The translations under genes and the position numbers were made by a program. Shown piece by piece: positions 1 through 8,212 of a DNA stretch of 64,000 bases. Source of the stretch: Rhodopseudomonas palustris (GTDB taxonomy: Bacteria; Pseudomonadota; Alphaproteobacteria; Rhizobiales; Xanthobacteraceae); the NCBI RefSeq assembly GCF_003226555.1, contig NZ_QKQS01000023.1, forward strand, positions 377,263-441,262, written 5' to 3'. The notes under the pieces are model-generated. The model did no database searches. It was not told the origin of the DNA and worked only from the letters and a program-made list of their open reading frames with translations. Every line of letters starts with the position of its first letter. Position 1 is the first letter of the stretch.

Positions 1-8
1 GGCGAAGC

Positions 9-52
9 CCCCTCACCCCAGCCCTCTCCCCGCACGCGGGGAGAGGGAGCGA
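9..52. repeat. Palindromic repeat, CTCTCCC/GGGAGAG family
   Basis: The stem CTCTCCCCGC/GCGGGGAGAG is followed by an A/G-rich tail. The same core recurs at about 12.3, 14.4, 23.5 and 30.4 kb. It lies downstream of modA (minus strand). Positions 1-114 otherwise show no gene. Confidence 0.75.
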
Positions 53-114
53 AGCGCCGTGCATTGGGCTGAAACGCTTCGCAATCAGGGAGAGATGCGC
101 CCGCATAGACGTCC

Positions 115-888
115 TCAGCTCGCCTTGCGCTTCGGAACTTCGTAGCCGAACTTCTCGATGATCGCGCTCGCCTCCGGGCCCTTCAGGAAGTCGAGGAACG
201 CTTTGGCGGCGGCGCTGCTTTCGCCCTTCTTCAGCAGCACCGCGTCCTGGGTGATCGGCTTGTACAGATTCTGCGGCACCATCCAGCGCGATCCGTCCTT
301 GTCGTTGATCACCTGAGACAGCGCCACGAAGCCGATCTCGGCGTTGCCGGTCTGCACGAACTGATAGGCCTGGGTGATGTTGGCGCCTTCCACCAGCTTC
401 GGCTTCAGGTCGTCGTACAGTTTCAGTGCCTGCATCGTCTCCACCGCGGCGGCCCCATAGGGCGCGGCGACCGGATTGCAGATCGACACCTTGGCGATCG
501 AGGCCTGCTTCAGCGTCTCTTCGCCCTTCACCACGCCGGGCGACTTGCTCCACAGCACCAGCTTGCCGACCGCGTAGGTGAACACGGCGTCCTTCACGCC
601 GAAGCCTTCGGCGGCGAGCTTCTTCGGCCGTGCCGAATCCGCCGACAGGAACACTTCGAACGGCGCGTCCTGGGTGATCTGGGTGTAGAACTGGCCGCTG
701 GCGCCGAACGACAGCACCAGCTCGTGGCCGGTCTTGGCCTTGAACGCTGCGGCGATCTCCTTCACCGGCTCGGTGAAATTCGCCGCGACCGCGACCTTGG
801 CGGAGTCGGCGAGGGCAGGGTTGGCGGAAAGACCGGCGGCGAAAGCTGCGCCGAACAGGGCGAGCTTGACGGTGGCAATGGCTTTCAA
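115..888 (-). CDS. modA: Molybdate ABC transporter, periplasmic substrate-binding protein ModA
   Basis: This is the periplasmic receptor that hands molybdate (or tungstate) to the ModBC importer. It has about 257 residues, normal for the family. An N-terminal signal peptide ends near ANPALA-DSAKVAVAANF, and the anion-binding core has typical segments such as SFGASGQFYTQI and AAPYGAAAVE. I chose the TTG at 888 because AGGAGA sits 6 bases upstream and the signal peptide then begins at once; the open frame runs further upstream but encodes no plausible extension. It lies 140 bp downstream of modE on the same strand, so modE-modA are probably co-transcribed, with modBC expected beyond the window edge. 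ModA against other anion receptors is well supported by the modE and mop neighbours. Confidence 0.93.
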   Translation of the reverse strand: MKAIATVKLALFGAAFAAGLSANPALADSAKVAVAANFTEPVKEIAAAFKAKTGHELVLSFGASGQFYTQITQDAPFEVFLSADSARPKKLAAEGFGVKDAVFTYAVGKLVLWSKSPGVVKGEETLKQASIAKVSICNPVAAPYGAAAVETMQALKLYDDLKPKLVEGANITQAYQFVQTGNAEIGFVALSQVINDKDGSRWMVPQNLYKPITQDAVLLKKGESSAAAKAFLDFLKGPEASAIIEKFGYEVPKRKAS

Positions 889-1028
889 GGGAAGTCTCCT
901 ACGGGTTGAATCAAAAGTCGGACGTGGTGGCGCGAACGGGAACAGCACGGCGCGATCCGCGCCTCGCTCGGTGATGACTCGCTCCGCTGGCAATGATTGG
1001 ATCGGCACGAACATGCGGGACGTTCCCG

Positions 1029-1820
1029 TCAGTCGATCGCGACGATGACGTGCGCGGCGTCGAACACCGCGCAGGCCGGATCACCGGGGGCCAGTTCGAG
1101 GTCGGAGGCGCTGCGCGCGGTGACCGAGGCCGCGAGCGTCTTGTCGCCGCCGATATCGAGCACGATCTCGGCGTTGACGGCGGAGACGTCGGCGCGGCGC
1201 ACGGTGCCGCACACGCAATTGCGCGCCGACACCAGCGGCGGCTGATGGCCGGGGGCAATCATCACGAACGGCGCCTTGATCAGAACGAGCGCCTCGCGGC
1301 CGACCACGAGGCCGAGGCTGCGCACGCTCTCGGCGGTGAGAAGCGAATAGATCGTGGTCTCGGGCGACACCGCCACCGCGACTTCGGCGCTGAGCGTATC
1401 GGATTTGATGTCCGTGATGACGCCGCGAAGGGCGTTGCGGGCGCTGGTCTTCATGAAGAATCCGGACACGAGGTTGATCGGGGTGATGCCGCTGCCGGCG
1501 AGTTCGGGTTCGAGATTGCGGAACACCCGCGCCATCTCGGCTTCGAGCCGGCCGAAGGCCTCGATCACCTTGACGCCGGTCGGGGTCAGCTGGGCGCCGC
1601 CGCCGGCCTTGCCGCCGGTTCGGGTTTCGAGCAGCGGGCGGCCGAACAGATTGGTCATGGCGTCGAGCGCGTCCCAGGCGGCCTTGTAGCTGAGGCCGGC
1701 CGCCTTGGCGCCGGCCGTAATGCTGCCCTCGCGCGCCACCGCCTGGAGCAGCCGGATACGGTCGCGACCGACCCCGGAGATCTCCTTCGTCTTCAGTGTG
1801 ACGGTCGCCTCTATGGACAT
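1029..1820 (-). CDS. modE: Molybdate-responsive transcriptional regulator ModE
   Basis: ModE senses molybdate and controls mod and molybdoenzyme genes. It has 263 residues. The N-terminal winged helix (about 20-100) includes EGSITAGAKAAGLSYKAAWDALD, the LysR-like fold typical of ModE. Two tandem molbindin (Mop/TOBE) domains follow: the first begins near KTSARNALRGVITDI, the second near SARNCVCGTVRRADVSAV. It diverges from mop, and the 98-bp gap between them holds a ModE-like operator, so autoregulation is likely. Product assignment is firm; the direction of regulation at each target is inference. Confidence 0.95.
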   Translation of the reverse strand: MSIEATVTLKTKEISGVGRDRIRLLQAVAREGSITAGAKAAGLSYKAAWDALDAMTNLFGRPLLETRTGGKAGGGAQLTPTGVKVIEAFGRLEAEMARVFRNLEPELAGSGITPINLVSGFFMKTSARNALRGVITDIKSDTLSAEVAVAVSPETTIYSLLTAESVRSLGLVVGREALVLIKAPFVMIAPGHQPPLVSARNCVCGTVRRADVSAVNAEIVLDIGGDKTLAASVTARSASDLELAPGDPACAVFDAAHVIVAID

Positions 1821-1849
1821 CCAGGCAGCCTCGTCATTTGGTCGGACTA

Positions 1850-1878
1850 GTCGTCATGTGCAGGAACTATATAACGAC
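1850..1878. promoter_or_regulatory. Probable ModE operator (Mo-box) between modE and mop
   Basis: The right half TATATAACGAC (1868-1878) matches the classical ModE half-site exactly. The left half GTCGTCATGTG (1850-1860) is degenerate, and the spacer is 7 bases. Its place between divergent modE and mop fits control of either gene. Confidence 0.6.
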
Positions 1879-1918
1879 ATACCCATCTTAGCCAACCTCA
1901 ACGAAGGAGACCTCAGCC

Positions 1919-2128
1919 ATGAAAATCAGCGCCCGCAATCAGCTCAAAGGCACCATCGTGGACGTCATCAAAGGCGCCACCACCTCGCATGTCCGCATCG
2001 ACATCGGTGGCGGCGCGATCGTAACCGCTTCGATCACCAACGAATCCGCCGAAGAACTGAAGCTCGCCAAGGGTCAGCCGGCGATGGCGGTGATCAAGGC
2101 CTCCGACGTGCTGGTCGCTGTCGACTGA
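1919..2128 (+). CDS. mop: Molbindin (Mop), molybdopterin/molybdate-binding storage protein
   Basis: This is a 69-residue single molbindin domain. Such proteins assemble as hexamers that bind molybdate in the cytoplasm and are thought to buffer or store it. The start KISARNQLKGTIVDVIKGA and the end VIKASDVLVAVD are hallmarks and mirror the two Mop domains of ModE. A strong ribosome-binding site (GAAGGAGA) precedes the ATG. The gene diverges from modE and shares its operator region. Length equals the known 68-70 residue molbindins, so the call is secure. Confidence 0.95.
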   Translation: MKISARNQLKGTIVDVIKGATTSHVRIDIGGGAIVTASITNESAEELKLAKGQPAMAVIKASDVLVAVD

Positions 2129-2172
2129 TCTCGCCGCGCTCGGCCCGAGCGACAACAGGTCGCGTCCACCTT

Positions 2173-2742
2173 TCATTTCAGCGCCTCGCAGACGCTGAAA
2201 TGAGGGTGGGCGGGACGCCTGAAACTGCGACCGTGCAGCTTGCCCCACCACTGATCGAGCGCACGCCGCTCGCATTTGAGCCGCACGCTCATCCCATCGG
2301 TAAATCTGATCCAGACGTCGAAGCGATGGCTCGGCACCGCGATCACCAGCGGAATGTCGGCGCTGAGCGCCTCGACGATCAGATGCAGCAGGCCTTTGCC
2401 TTCGGTCTCCTGCTGACCGAACCGGTTGATGATCAGAAGGTCGGCGCCCTGCGCCATCGCGCACGCGACCCGCGCGCCGGCATCGAGCAGGAGGCTCGGA
2501 TCGAGCCGGCAGCCTTCCGCCATCGGGCCGAGATCCTGATACAGCGAGATCTGCTCGCCGGAATGCACCAGCCGCGCCGACAGCCCCCGGGACTCGTCGC
2601 CGCGGGGGCCGACCTGCACCAAGCCGACCGCGCGGTATCCCTGTGAATTGAGATCAGCGGCAAATTCGCCGAGCAGACGATCCGGGTCTTCGCCGCGTTC
2701 ATAGACCAGAGCAGCCAGATCGCATTGCGAGTCGAAGGTCAT
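2173..2742 (-). CDS. DUF2478 family protein, probably molybdenum-regulated
   Basis: The 189-residue protein begins MTFDSQCDLAALVYERGEDPDRLL and matches the DUF2478 family as I know it, which is often found beside mod genes. Recognisable parts are the N-terminal strand AALVYERG, a central LVQVGPRGDE, and the pair GADLLIINRFGQQETEGKG and IPLVIAVPSHRFDVWIRF. These recall the Walker B/sensor region of THEP1-type nucleoside-triphosphatases, but no clear P-loop GxxxxGK is visible, so I do not claim NTPase activity. The ATG at 2742 lies 78 bp from a near-perfect Mo-box; the frame stays open to 2916 but would then read through the operator. Probable role: molybdenum homeostasis or cofactor use; function unknown. 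Confidence 0.8.
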   Translation of the reverse strand: MTFDSQCDLAALVYERGEDPDRLLGEFAADLNSQGYRAVGLVQVGPRGDESRGLSARLVHSGEQISLYQDLGPMAEGCRLDPSLLLDAGARVACAMAQGADLLIINRFGQQETEGKGLLHLIVEALSADIPLVIAVPSHRFDVWIRFTDGMSVRLKCERRALDQWWGKLHGRSFRRPAHPHFSVCEALK

Positions 2743-2819
2743 CGGCCCATCGCCGCAGCCTGGCGGCGCTCCGTGTCGAGAGAGCACGAGTGGGGGGCAG
2801 ATACCCCTGCGCTCCGCCA

Positions 2820-2845
2820 CCGTTATATATGACAGTATATAGCGA
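2820..2845. promoter_or_regulatory. Near-perfect ModE operator (Mo-box) upstream of the DUF2478 gene
   Basis: The inverted repeat CGTTATATA (2821-2829), six-base spacer TGACAG, then TATATAGCG (2836-2844) differs from perfect symmetry at one position and has the classical N6 spacing. It lies 78 bp before the chosen DUF2478 start on the minus strand, and about 380 bp from the oxidoreductase gene on the plus strand. Confidence 0.85.
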
Positions 2846-2981
2846 CCTGACGCCAGTCCAAATTCTGCTTTCGGACCAAGGCAAAGGCTGCAACCAAGAA
2901 CCGTCTGCAAAAGCAACTGGCACCGCCTGTTGTTTGAGCGATGCGTAATTTTATTGCTTACCGACGCATATTTCTTGCGCT

Positions 2982-2995
2982 TTGATGCGCGTCAA
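2982..2995 (+). promoter_or_regulatory. FNR/FixK-type operator of the 2-oxoacid oxidoreductase operon
   Basis: TTGATGCGCGTCAA is a perfect TTGA-N6-TCAA palindrome, the box bound by FixK, FNR and AadR regulators in these bacteria. The flanking bases extend the symmetry to TTTGA...TCAAA. A -10-like TGCTAT at 3015-3020 puts a start site near 3027-3030, so the box would be centred close to -40, the usual position for activation. Low-oxygen induction is inferred from this. Confidence 0.72.
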
Positions 2996-3223
2996 ATCGG
3001 GGGTTCCCCCTGCGTGCTATCGCACCGCACACAACGCAACGTCTCTGCCAGCGAGGCCCTGATACCTCGCGAGTAGTCAATCTAAGGGCCACGAGGAGGT
3101 TCTGCCCGGCCGCTGCCTCAGCAGCCGCCCGGCATCGATACACCTTTCCCAAACATGGCCGACGCAACACGGCGGGTTCGCTCCGCCGATCCAACGCAAG
3201 ACACGCAAGAACGGACGGACCCC

Positions 3224-6200
3224 ATGAACGCAAAATATCCCGGCATCCCCTCAGTGATCCACGGCAACGGCGCGGTCGCGCAGGTGATGGGGCATGTCTG
3301 CGGCGGCGTCATCGGCTACCCGATCACGCCTTCGACCGAGATCTCGGAAATCTATGAGGCGTTCCGCTCCTCCGGCGGCTGCAACGTCTGGGGCAAGCAT
3401 CCGTTCTTCTTCGAGCCGGAAGGCGAACACTCGGCGCAGTCCGGCGCGCTCGGCGCCGCGCTGACCGGCGGCAAGTTCGTGTCCAACGCCTCGTCGAGCC
3501 AGGGCATCCTGTATGGCCTCGAGTCGCACTACGTCACCGTCGGCAAGAAGGTCGGCGGCTTCGTACTGCAGGTCGCTGCGCGCGTGGTGTCGAAGCACTC
3601 GCTCAACGTGATGGCCGGCCATGACGACGTCTATGCGCTGTTGTCGTCGGGCTACACCATCCTGTTCGGCTCCAATCCGCAGGAAGCCGCCGACCTCGCG
3701 GCGATCTCGTATAAAGTCGCCGCCACTTCGCTGATCCCGGTCGCCAATGCGATGGACGGCTTCGCCACCTCGCACATGCTCAGCGAAGCCTTGATGCCGG
3801 AGCCGGAGCTGCTCAAGGAATTCCTCGGCGACCCCGCCGGCCGCATCAAGTGCCCGACCGTGGCGCAGGAGATGCTGTTCGGCGCCAAGGGCCGCGTGTT
3901 CCAGCTCAAGCAGTATCTGCTGCGGCACGAAGCCGACTTCATGCCGGCCGATCTCGCTTCGCTCCGGACATTCCTCGACGACAACGCCGACACGATCGAG
4001 ACCGACAACGCCGGCACCATCGTCTCCGACACCCAGCGCTGGGTGCCGGAAGAACTGCGCGGCCAATGGAAGCGGCAGTGGATCAACGCACACGAGAAGG
4101 GCACAAGGCAGCTGGTGCCAGCGCTGGTCGACATCGACAATCCGGGCCTCACCGGCGGCGTGCAGAACCAGCCCGACTTCCAGGCCGGCGCGGTCGATCA
4201 CCGCACCCATTTCGCCAATGCGGTGCCGCGCTTCGTCAAGGAGGCGATGGCCGAATACGCCGCGCTGACGGGGCGCGAATACAAGCCGGTGATGACCTAT
4301 ATGTGCGACGACGCCGAGCACGTCGTGGTCGGCCTCGGCTCGGTCACCGACGACGCCGAAGCGGTCGCGGCGTACTTGCGCTCGCAGGGCAAGAAGGTCG
4401 GCGTGGTGTCGATCAAGATGCTGCAGCCGTTCCCGGAAGCCGAACTGGTCCAAGCGCTGGCCGGCAAGACCGCCGTCACCGTGCTGGAGCGCTCCGACGT
4501 CACCGCGCTGACCCAGCTCGTCACCCAAGCGCTGTGCAAGGCGCGCGAGAACGGCGACGCCGGCGTGCGTCACGCCGACATCCCTCCGCTCGCCAAGCTG
4601 CCGAAGATCACCACCGCGATCTTCGGTCTCGGCGGCCACGATCTTCAGCCGCGCGACATGATCGCCTGCTACGCCAATATGGAGAAGCAGGACTCCGCGC
4701 CGTTCGTCTATCTCGGCACCAAGTTCTTCACCGACAATGCCTCGCCGCGGATGGAAGCGCTGCAGGCCCGGCTGAAGGCAGCCTATCCCGAGACGCAGTT
4801 CATGGCGATGGAGACCGGCAAGAACCCGAACCTGCTGCCGCCGCAAGCGTTCCGCATCCGCTTCCACTCGATCGGCGGCTACGGCACCATCGCGTCGGGC
4901 AAGCTGCTTACCGACATCCTGGCCGGCGCGCTCGACATGCATTCGAAGTCGGCACCGAAATACGGCTCGGAAAAGAGCGGCGCGCCGACCAACTACTACA
5001 TCACCTTGTCGCCGGAGCCGGTGAAGATCACCAACGCCGAACTGGAAGACGTCGAGATCGTGATCTCGCCGGACCACAAGGTGTTCGTGCACACCAACCC
5101 GCTGCGCGGCCTGGTCGAGGGCGGCACCTTCATCCTGCAGACCAATCTGTCGGCGCTGGAGGTGTGGCGTGACCTGCCCGCCAAGGCGCGGCAGACCATC
5201 CGCGACAAGAAGATCAAGTTCTACGTGATCGATGCGTTTGCGGTGGCCAAGCGCCACGCCCCGACCGCCGAACTCGAAACCCGGATGATGGGCATCGCCT
5301 TCATCGGCGCGGTGTGCGGCAACGTCGACCGCGTAGTCGCCGACGCGTCGCAGGAAGCGATGCTGAACAAGATCCGCCAGCAAATCTCGAAGAAGTTCGG
5401 CGCCAAGGGCGGCGACATCGTCGAAGGCAATATGTCGGTGATCCGCGAGGGTCTCGAGGCCACCCATAAGGTCGATGTCGACGCTCCCGAATTCAGCGAG
5501 GAGGCGATCAAGGCCGCCCCGAAGGTCAAGCGCGACGCCTCGATCTCGGCCTCGATGTGCCGCGTCGCGGCGCCGGCCTCGGCATCGGGCTTCCTCGACC
5601 CTGAATACTACGACGACGTGCTGGCTGCGCCGTTCCGCGAAGGCACCATTGCGGAGGCGCCGGTGCTGCCGGGCATCGGCATGTTCATGCCGGCCGGCTC
5701 TGCGGCTGCCAAGGACAAGGGCCTGTTCCGCCGCAACGTGCCGGAGTTCAAGGCCGACCTCTGCACCGGCTGCATGGAATGCGCGCTGGTCTGCCCGGAT
5801 GCGGCGATCCCGAACGCGGTGCACGACATCCACGAACTGCTGCTGACCGCGATCAAGCAGCTCGACATCGCGCCCGCTCAGCAAGACGCGCTGCGCGAGA
5901 AGGTGCCGGCGCTGACCGAGGCGATCCGCGACGTGTATCGCGGCGGCAAGAACGACAAGCCGTTCGCCGACATCGTGGCGCAGGCGGCCGAAACGCTGAA
6001 CGTCGACAACGCCACGCTCAACCGCAATTTCGGCAAGCTGTCGGCGGCGCTGTCGGTGTATCCGGTGGCCCGCACCCGTCCGTTCTTCGACGCGATGGAG
6101 AAGAGCCAGCCGGGCTCGGGCGGCCTGTACTCGGTGAGCGTCGATCCGTGGAAGTGCTCGGGCTGCCTCGAATGTATCGACGTCTGCGGCCCCGGCGCGC

Positions 6201-8212
6201 TGGTCGATCGCGAGCAGGACGAACCGATGCTGGAGCAGCTCCAGGCCCGGTTCGAATTCCTCAGCCGCACCCCGAACACCCCGGCGCGGTTCACCGAAAG
6301 CGCCACCAGGCCGGAAGGCGAGACCAAGCGGCTGATGCTGGATCGCGCCAATTACTACGCAACCACCGGCGGCCACGGCGCCTGCCGCGGCTGCGGCGAA
6401 GTCACTGCGATCCGTCTGGTCACCTCGACCAACCACGCGATCCACGACAAGCGCCGCAAGGAGCACATCCGCGAGCTGGAGACCCTGATCGACCAGCTCA
6501 ATGCCAAGCGGGCGCTGGTTGCCGGCGACGAGGCCCGCGCCGCCCGGATCGACCAGACCCTGAAGACGCTGGAGAAGCGGCTGTATCTCTACGAGAGCGG
6601 CCCGACCGGCAACGGCCCGTCCGGCATGGTGATCGCCAATGCCACCGGGTGTTCGAGCGTCTACGCCTCGACCTTCCCGTTCAACCCCTACACCGATCCG
6701 TGGGTGAACAGCCTGTTCCAGGATACGCCTGCGGTCGCCAAGGGCATCTTCGAAGGTCTCACTGCCAAGGCGTCCGAGGACTTCCGGGCGCTGCGCATCG
6801 CCAAGCTCGAACTGGCCGACGCCTATGATGCGGCCAAGCACGACGGCTACTTCCGCTACTTCGGCTGGAGCGAATTCACGCCGGAAGAGCGCGCGATGCT
6901 GCCGACCGTGCTGAGCATGGGCGGCGACGGCGCCACCTACGACATCGGCTTCGGCGCGCTGTCGCGTCTGCTCGCCACCAAGACTCCGATCAAGGTGGTG
7001 GTGCTGAACACCGGCGCCTACTCCAACACCGGCGGCCAGACCTCGACGGCGAGCCTCACCGGCCAGGACAGCGACCTGTCGCGGTTCGGCATCGCCCAGC
7101 ACGGCAAGCAGGAATCCCGCAAGGAGCTCGGCCTGATCGCCTCGTTCCATCCGAGCGTGTTCGTGGTGCAGACCGCGACCGCGCTGCAGGGGCACTTCCT
7201 CAAGAACGTGATGGAGTTCCTGAACCACACCTCGTCGCCCGCGGTGCTCGACGTCTACACGCCGTGCCAGGCCGAGCACGGCATCGGCGACGCCGCGGCG
7301 AGCCGCCAGGCGCGCCTCGCGGTCGAGAGCCGGATGAATCCGGTGTTCGTCCACGATCCGCGCAAGACCGGCAAGAACGAGCGCGCGTTCTCGCTCGACG
7401 GCAATCCGGAGGCCGATCAGGACTGGGCGTCGAAGTCGATCGAATATGTCGACGACAACGGCACCACCCAGCTGTTGAAGGCCAAGCTGACGCCGGCCGA
7501 CTTCGCCCACACCGAAGTCCGCTTCCGCAAGCAGTTCAAGCCGATGAAGACGGATGCGGACGCACTGCCGATCGACGAATACGTCGCGCTCGACGCCGCC
7601 GCGCGCGCCGGCAAGACGCCGTTCATCTATGCGACGGACGGCGACAAGAAGCTGATCAAGCTGTCGGTCGGCGAGACCGTGGTGGCGCTGGTCGAGGAAC
7701 GGCGCAAGTACTGGCGGACGCTGCAGGTGCTGGCCGGCTTCGACGTCCGGGCGCTCGACGAGAGTCACCGCGTCGAACTGGAGGCGCTGCAGCAGCAGTA
7801 CGAGGAGCAGGTCAAGGCTCGCGAGTCGTCGCTCGATCAGATCGCGCGCGGCATGAGCGAGCTGGCGGCTTCGTCCAACGCGCCGGCGGCGAACGGCCTC
7901 GGCGCGCTGATGAACGGCTTCGCCCCGGCTCCGGCCGCGGCGGCGCCGAGCAACGGGGCCAAGGCCGCCAATGGCAACGGCGCCGAGCCGATCCACATCG
8001 ACGATGCGGACCTCGGCAAGTGCACCAACTGCAAGAGCTGCTACCAGGACGTGCCGGAAGTATTCGAACTCACCAAGATCGTCGTCGACGGCGCCCCGAA
8101 GGACGTCGCCCACGTCATCCCTGGTGTGTTCAGCAAGCTCAAGGTGACGCCTGAACTGTCGGCCAAGCTGAGCCGCGCAGCGGCCAACTGCGATGCGGAG
8201 ATCATTCGATGA
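3224..8212 (+). CDS. Giant 2-oxoacid (pyruvate):ferredoxin oxidoreductase with fused C-terminal ferredoxin
   Basis: This 1662-residue enzyme oxidises a 2-oxoacid, probably pyruvate, to acyl-CoA and CO2 with reduction of ferredoxin. Domain order follows single-chain NifJ/PFOR: pyrimidine-binding domain (YPITPSTEISE near 30), transketolase-C-like domain (about 390-460), gamma domain (GGYGTIASGK near 552), two [4Fe-4S] motifs CTGCMECALVC (about 847) and CSGCLECIDVC (about 978), then the thiamine-diphosphate domain with CRGCGE (about 1053) and GDGATYDIG...NTGGQ (about 1233-1270). NifJ proteins are usually near 1170-1200 residues. The extra length comes from a spacer of about 120 residues between the ferredoxin motifs, insertions in the TPP domain, and a C-terminal single-cluster ferredoxin (CTNCKSC near 1600 with a distal ANC). 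I chose ATG 3224, where homology begins. It overlaps the next gene by ATGA. Substrate specificity cannot be read from sequence. Confidence 0.9.
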   Translation: MNAKYPGIPSVIHGNGAVAQVMGHVCGGVIGYPITPSTEISEIYEAFRSSGGCNVWGKHPFFFEPEGEHSAQSGALGAALTGGKFVSNASSSQGILYGLESHYVTVGKKVGGFVLQVAARVVSKHSLNVMAGHDDVYALLSSGYTILFGSNPQEAADLAAISYKVAATSLIPVANAMDGFATSHMLSEALMPEPELLKEFLGDPAGRIKCPTVAQEMLFGAKGRVFQLKQYLLRHEADFMPADLASLRTFLDDNADTIETDNAGTIVSDTQRWVPEELRGQWKRQWINAHEKGTRQLVPALVDIDNPGLTGGVQNQPDFQAGAVDHRTHFANAVPRFVKEAMAEYAALTGREYKPVMTYMCDDAEHVVVGLGSVTDDAEAVAAYLRSQGKKVGVVSIKMLQPFPEAELVQALAGKTAVTVLERSDVTALTQLVTQALCKARENGDAGVRHADIPPLAKLPKITTAIFGLGGHDLQPRDMIACYANMEKQDSAPFVYLGTKFFTDNASPRMEALQARLKAAYPETQFMAMETGKNPNLLPPQAFRIRFHSIGGYGTIASGKLLTDILAGALDMHSKSAPKYGSEKSGAPTNYYITLSPEPVKITNAELEDVEIVISPDHKVFVHTNPLRGLVEGGTFILQTNLSALEVWRDLPAKARQTIRDKKIKFYVIDAFAVAKRHAPTAELETRMMGIAFIGAVCGNVDRVVADASQEAMLNKIRQQISKKFGAKGGDIVEGNMSVIREGLEATHKVDVDAPEFSEEAIKAAPKVKRDASISASMCRVAAPASASGFLDPEYYDDVLAAPFREGTIAEAPVLPGIGMFMPAGSAAAKDKGLFRRNVPEFKADLCTGCMECALVCPDAAIPNAVHDIHELLLTAIKQLDIAPAQQDALREKVPALTEAIRDVYRGGKNDKPFADIVAQAAETLNVDNATLNRNFGKLSAALSVYPVARTRPFFDAMEKSQPGSGGLYSVSVDPWKCSGCLECIDVCGPGALVDREQDEPMLEQLQARFEFLSRTPNTPARFTESATRPEGETKRLMLDRANYYATTGGHGACRGCGEVTAIRLVTSTNHAIHDKRRKEHIRELETLIDQLNAKRALVAGDEARAARIDQTLKTLEKRLYLYESGPTGNGPSGMVIANATGCSSVYASTFPFNPYTDPWVNSLFQDTPAVAKGIFEGLTAKASEDFRALRIAKLELADAYDAAKHDGYFRYFGWSEFTPEERAMLPTVLSMGGDGATYDIGFGALSRLLATKTPIKVVVLNTGAYSNTGGQTSTASLTGQDSDLSRFGIAQHGKQESRKELGLIASFHPSVFVVQTATALQGHFLKNVMEFLNHTSSPAVLDVYTPCQAEHGIGDAAASRQARLAVESRMNPVFVHDPRKTGKNERAFSLDGNPEADQDWASKSIEYVDDNGTTQLLKAKLTPADFAHTEVRFRKQFKPMKTDADALPIDEYVALDAAARAGKTPFIYATDGDKKLIKLSVGETVVALVEERRKYWRTLQVLAGFDVRALDESHRVELEALQQQYEEQVKARESSLDQIARGMSELAASSNAPAANGLGALMNGFAPAPAAAAPSNGAKAANGNGAEPIHIDDADLGKCTNCKSCYQDVPEVFELTKIVVDGAPKDVAHVIPGVFSKLKVTPELSAKLSRAAANCDAEIIR

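Larger units (their letters stand above)
2743..3223. other. 481-bp divergent regulatory region
   Basis: This gap separates the DUF2478 gene (minus) from the 2-oxoacid oxidoreductase operon (plus). It holds a Mo-box (2820-2845) for the left gene and an FNR/FixK-type palindrome (2982-2995) with a -10-like TGCTAT (3015-3020) for the right operon. The segment near 2930-2975 is AT-rich for this genome. No small gene is evident in it. Confidence 0.7.

Noticed and set aside
2919-2936. Sigma-54-like TGGCAC...TTGT element ahead of the oxidoreductase operon
   Set aside because: The TGGCAC block is good, but the second block lacks GC at the fixed distance and no NifA-type upstream site was found. The FixK box with its -10 is the better explanation.
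3251-8113. An antisense open frame of about 1620 codons across the 2-oxoacid oxidoreductase gene, and another of about 996 codons at 8041-11031
   Set aside because: Both are Arg/Asp/Val-rich products of high GC in the opposite frame. They match no family, while the sense strand encodes clear enzymes over the same bases.
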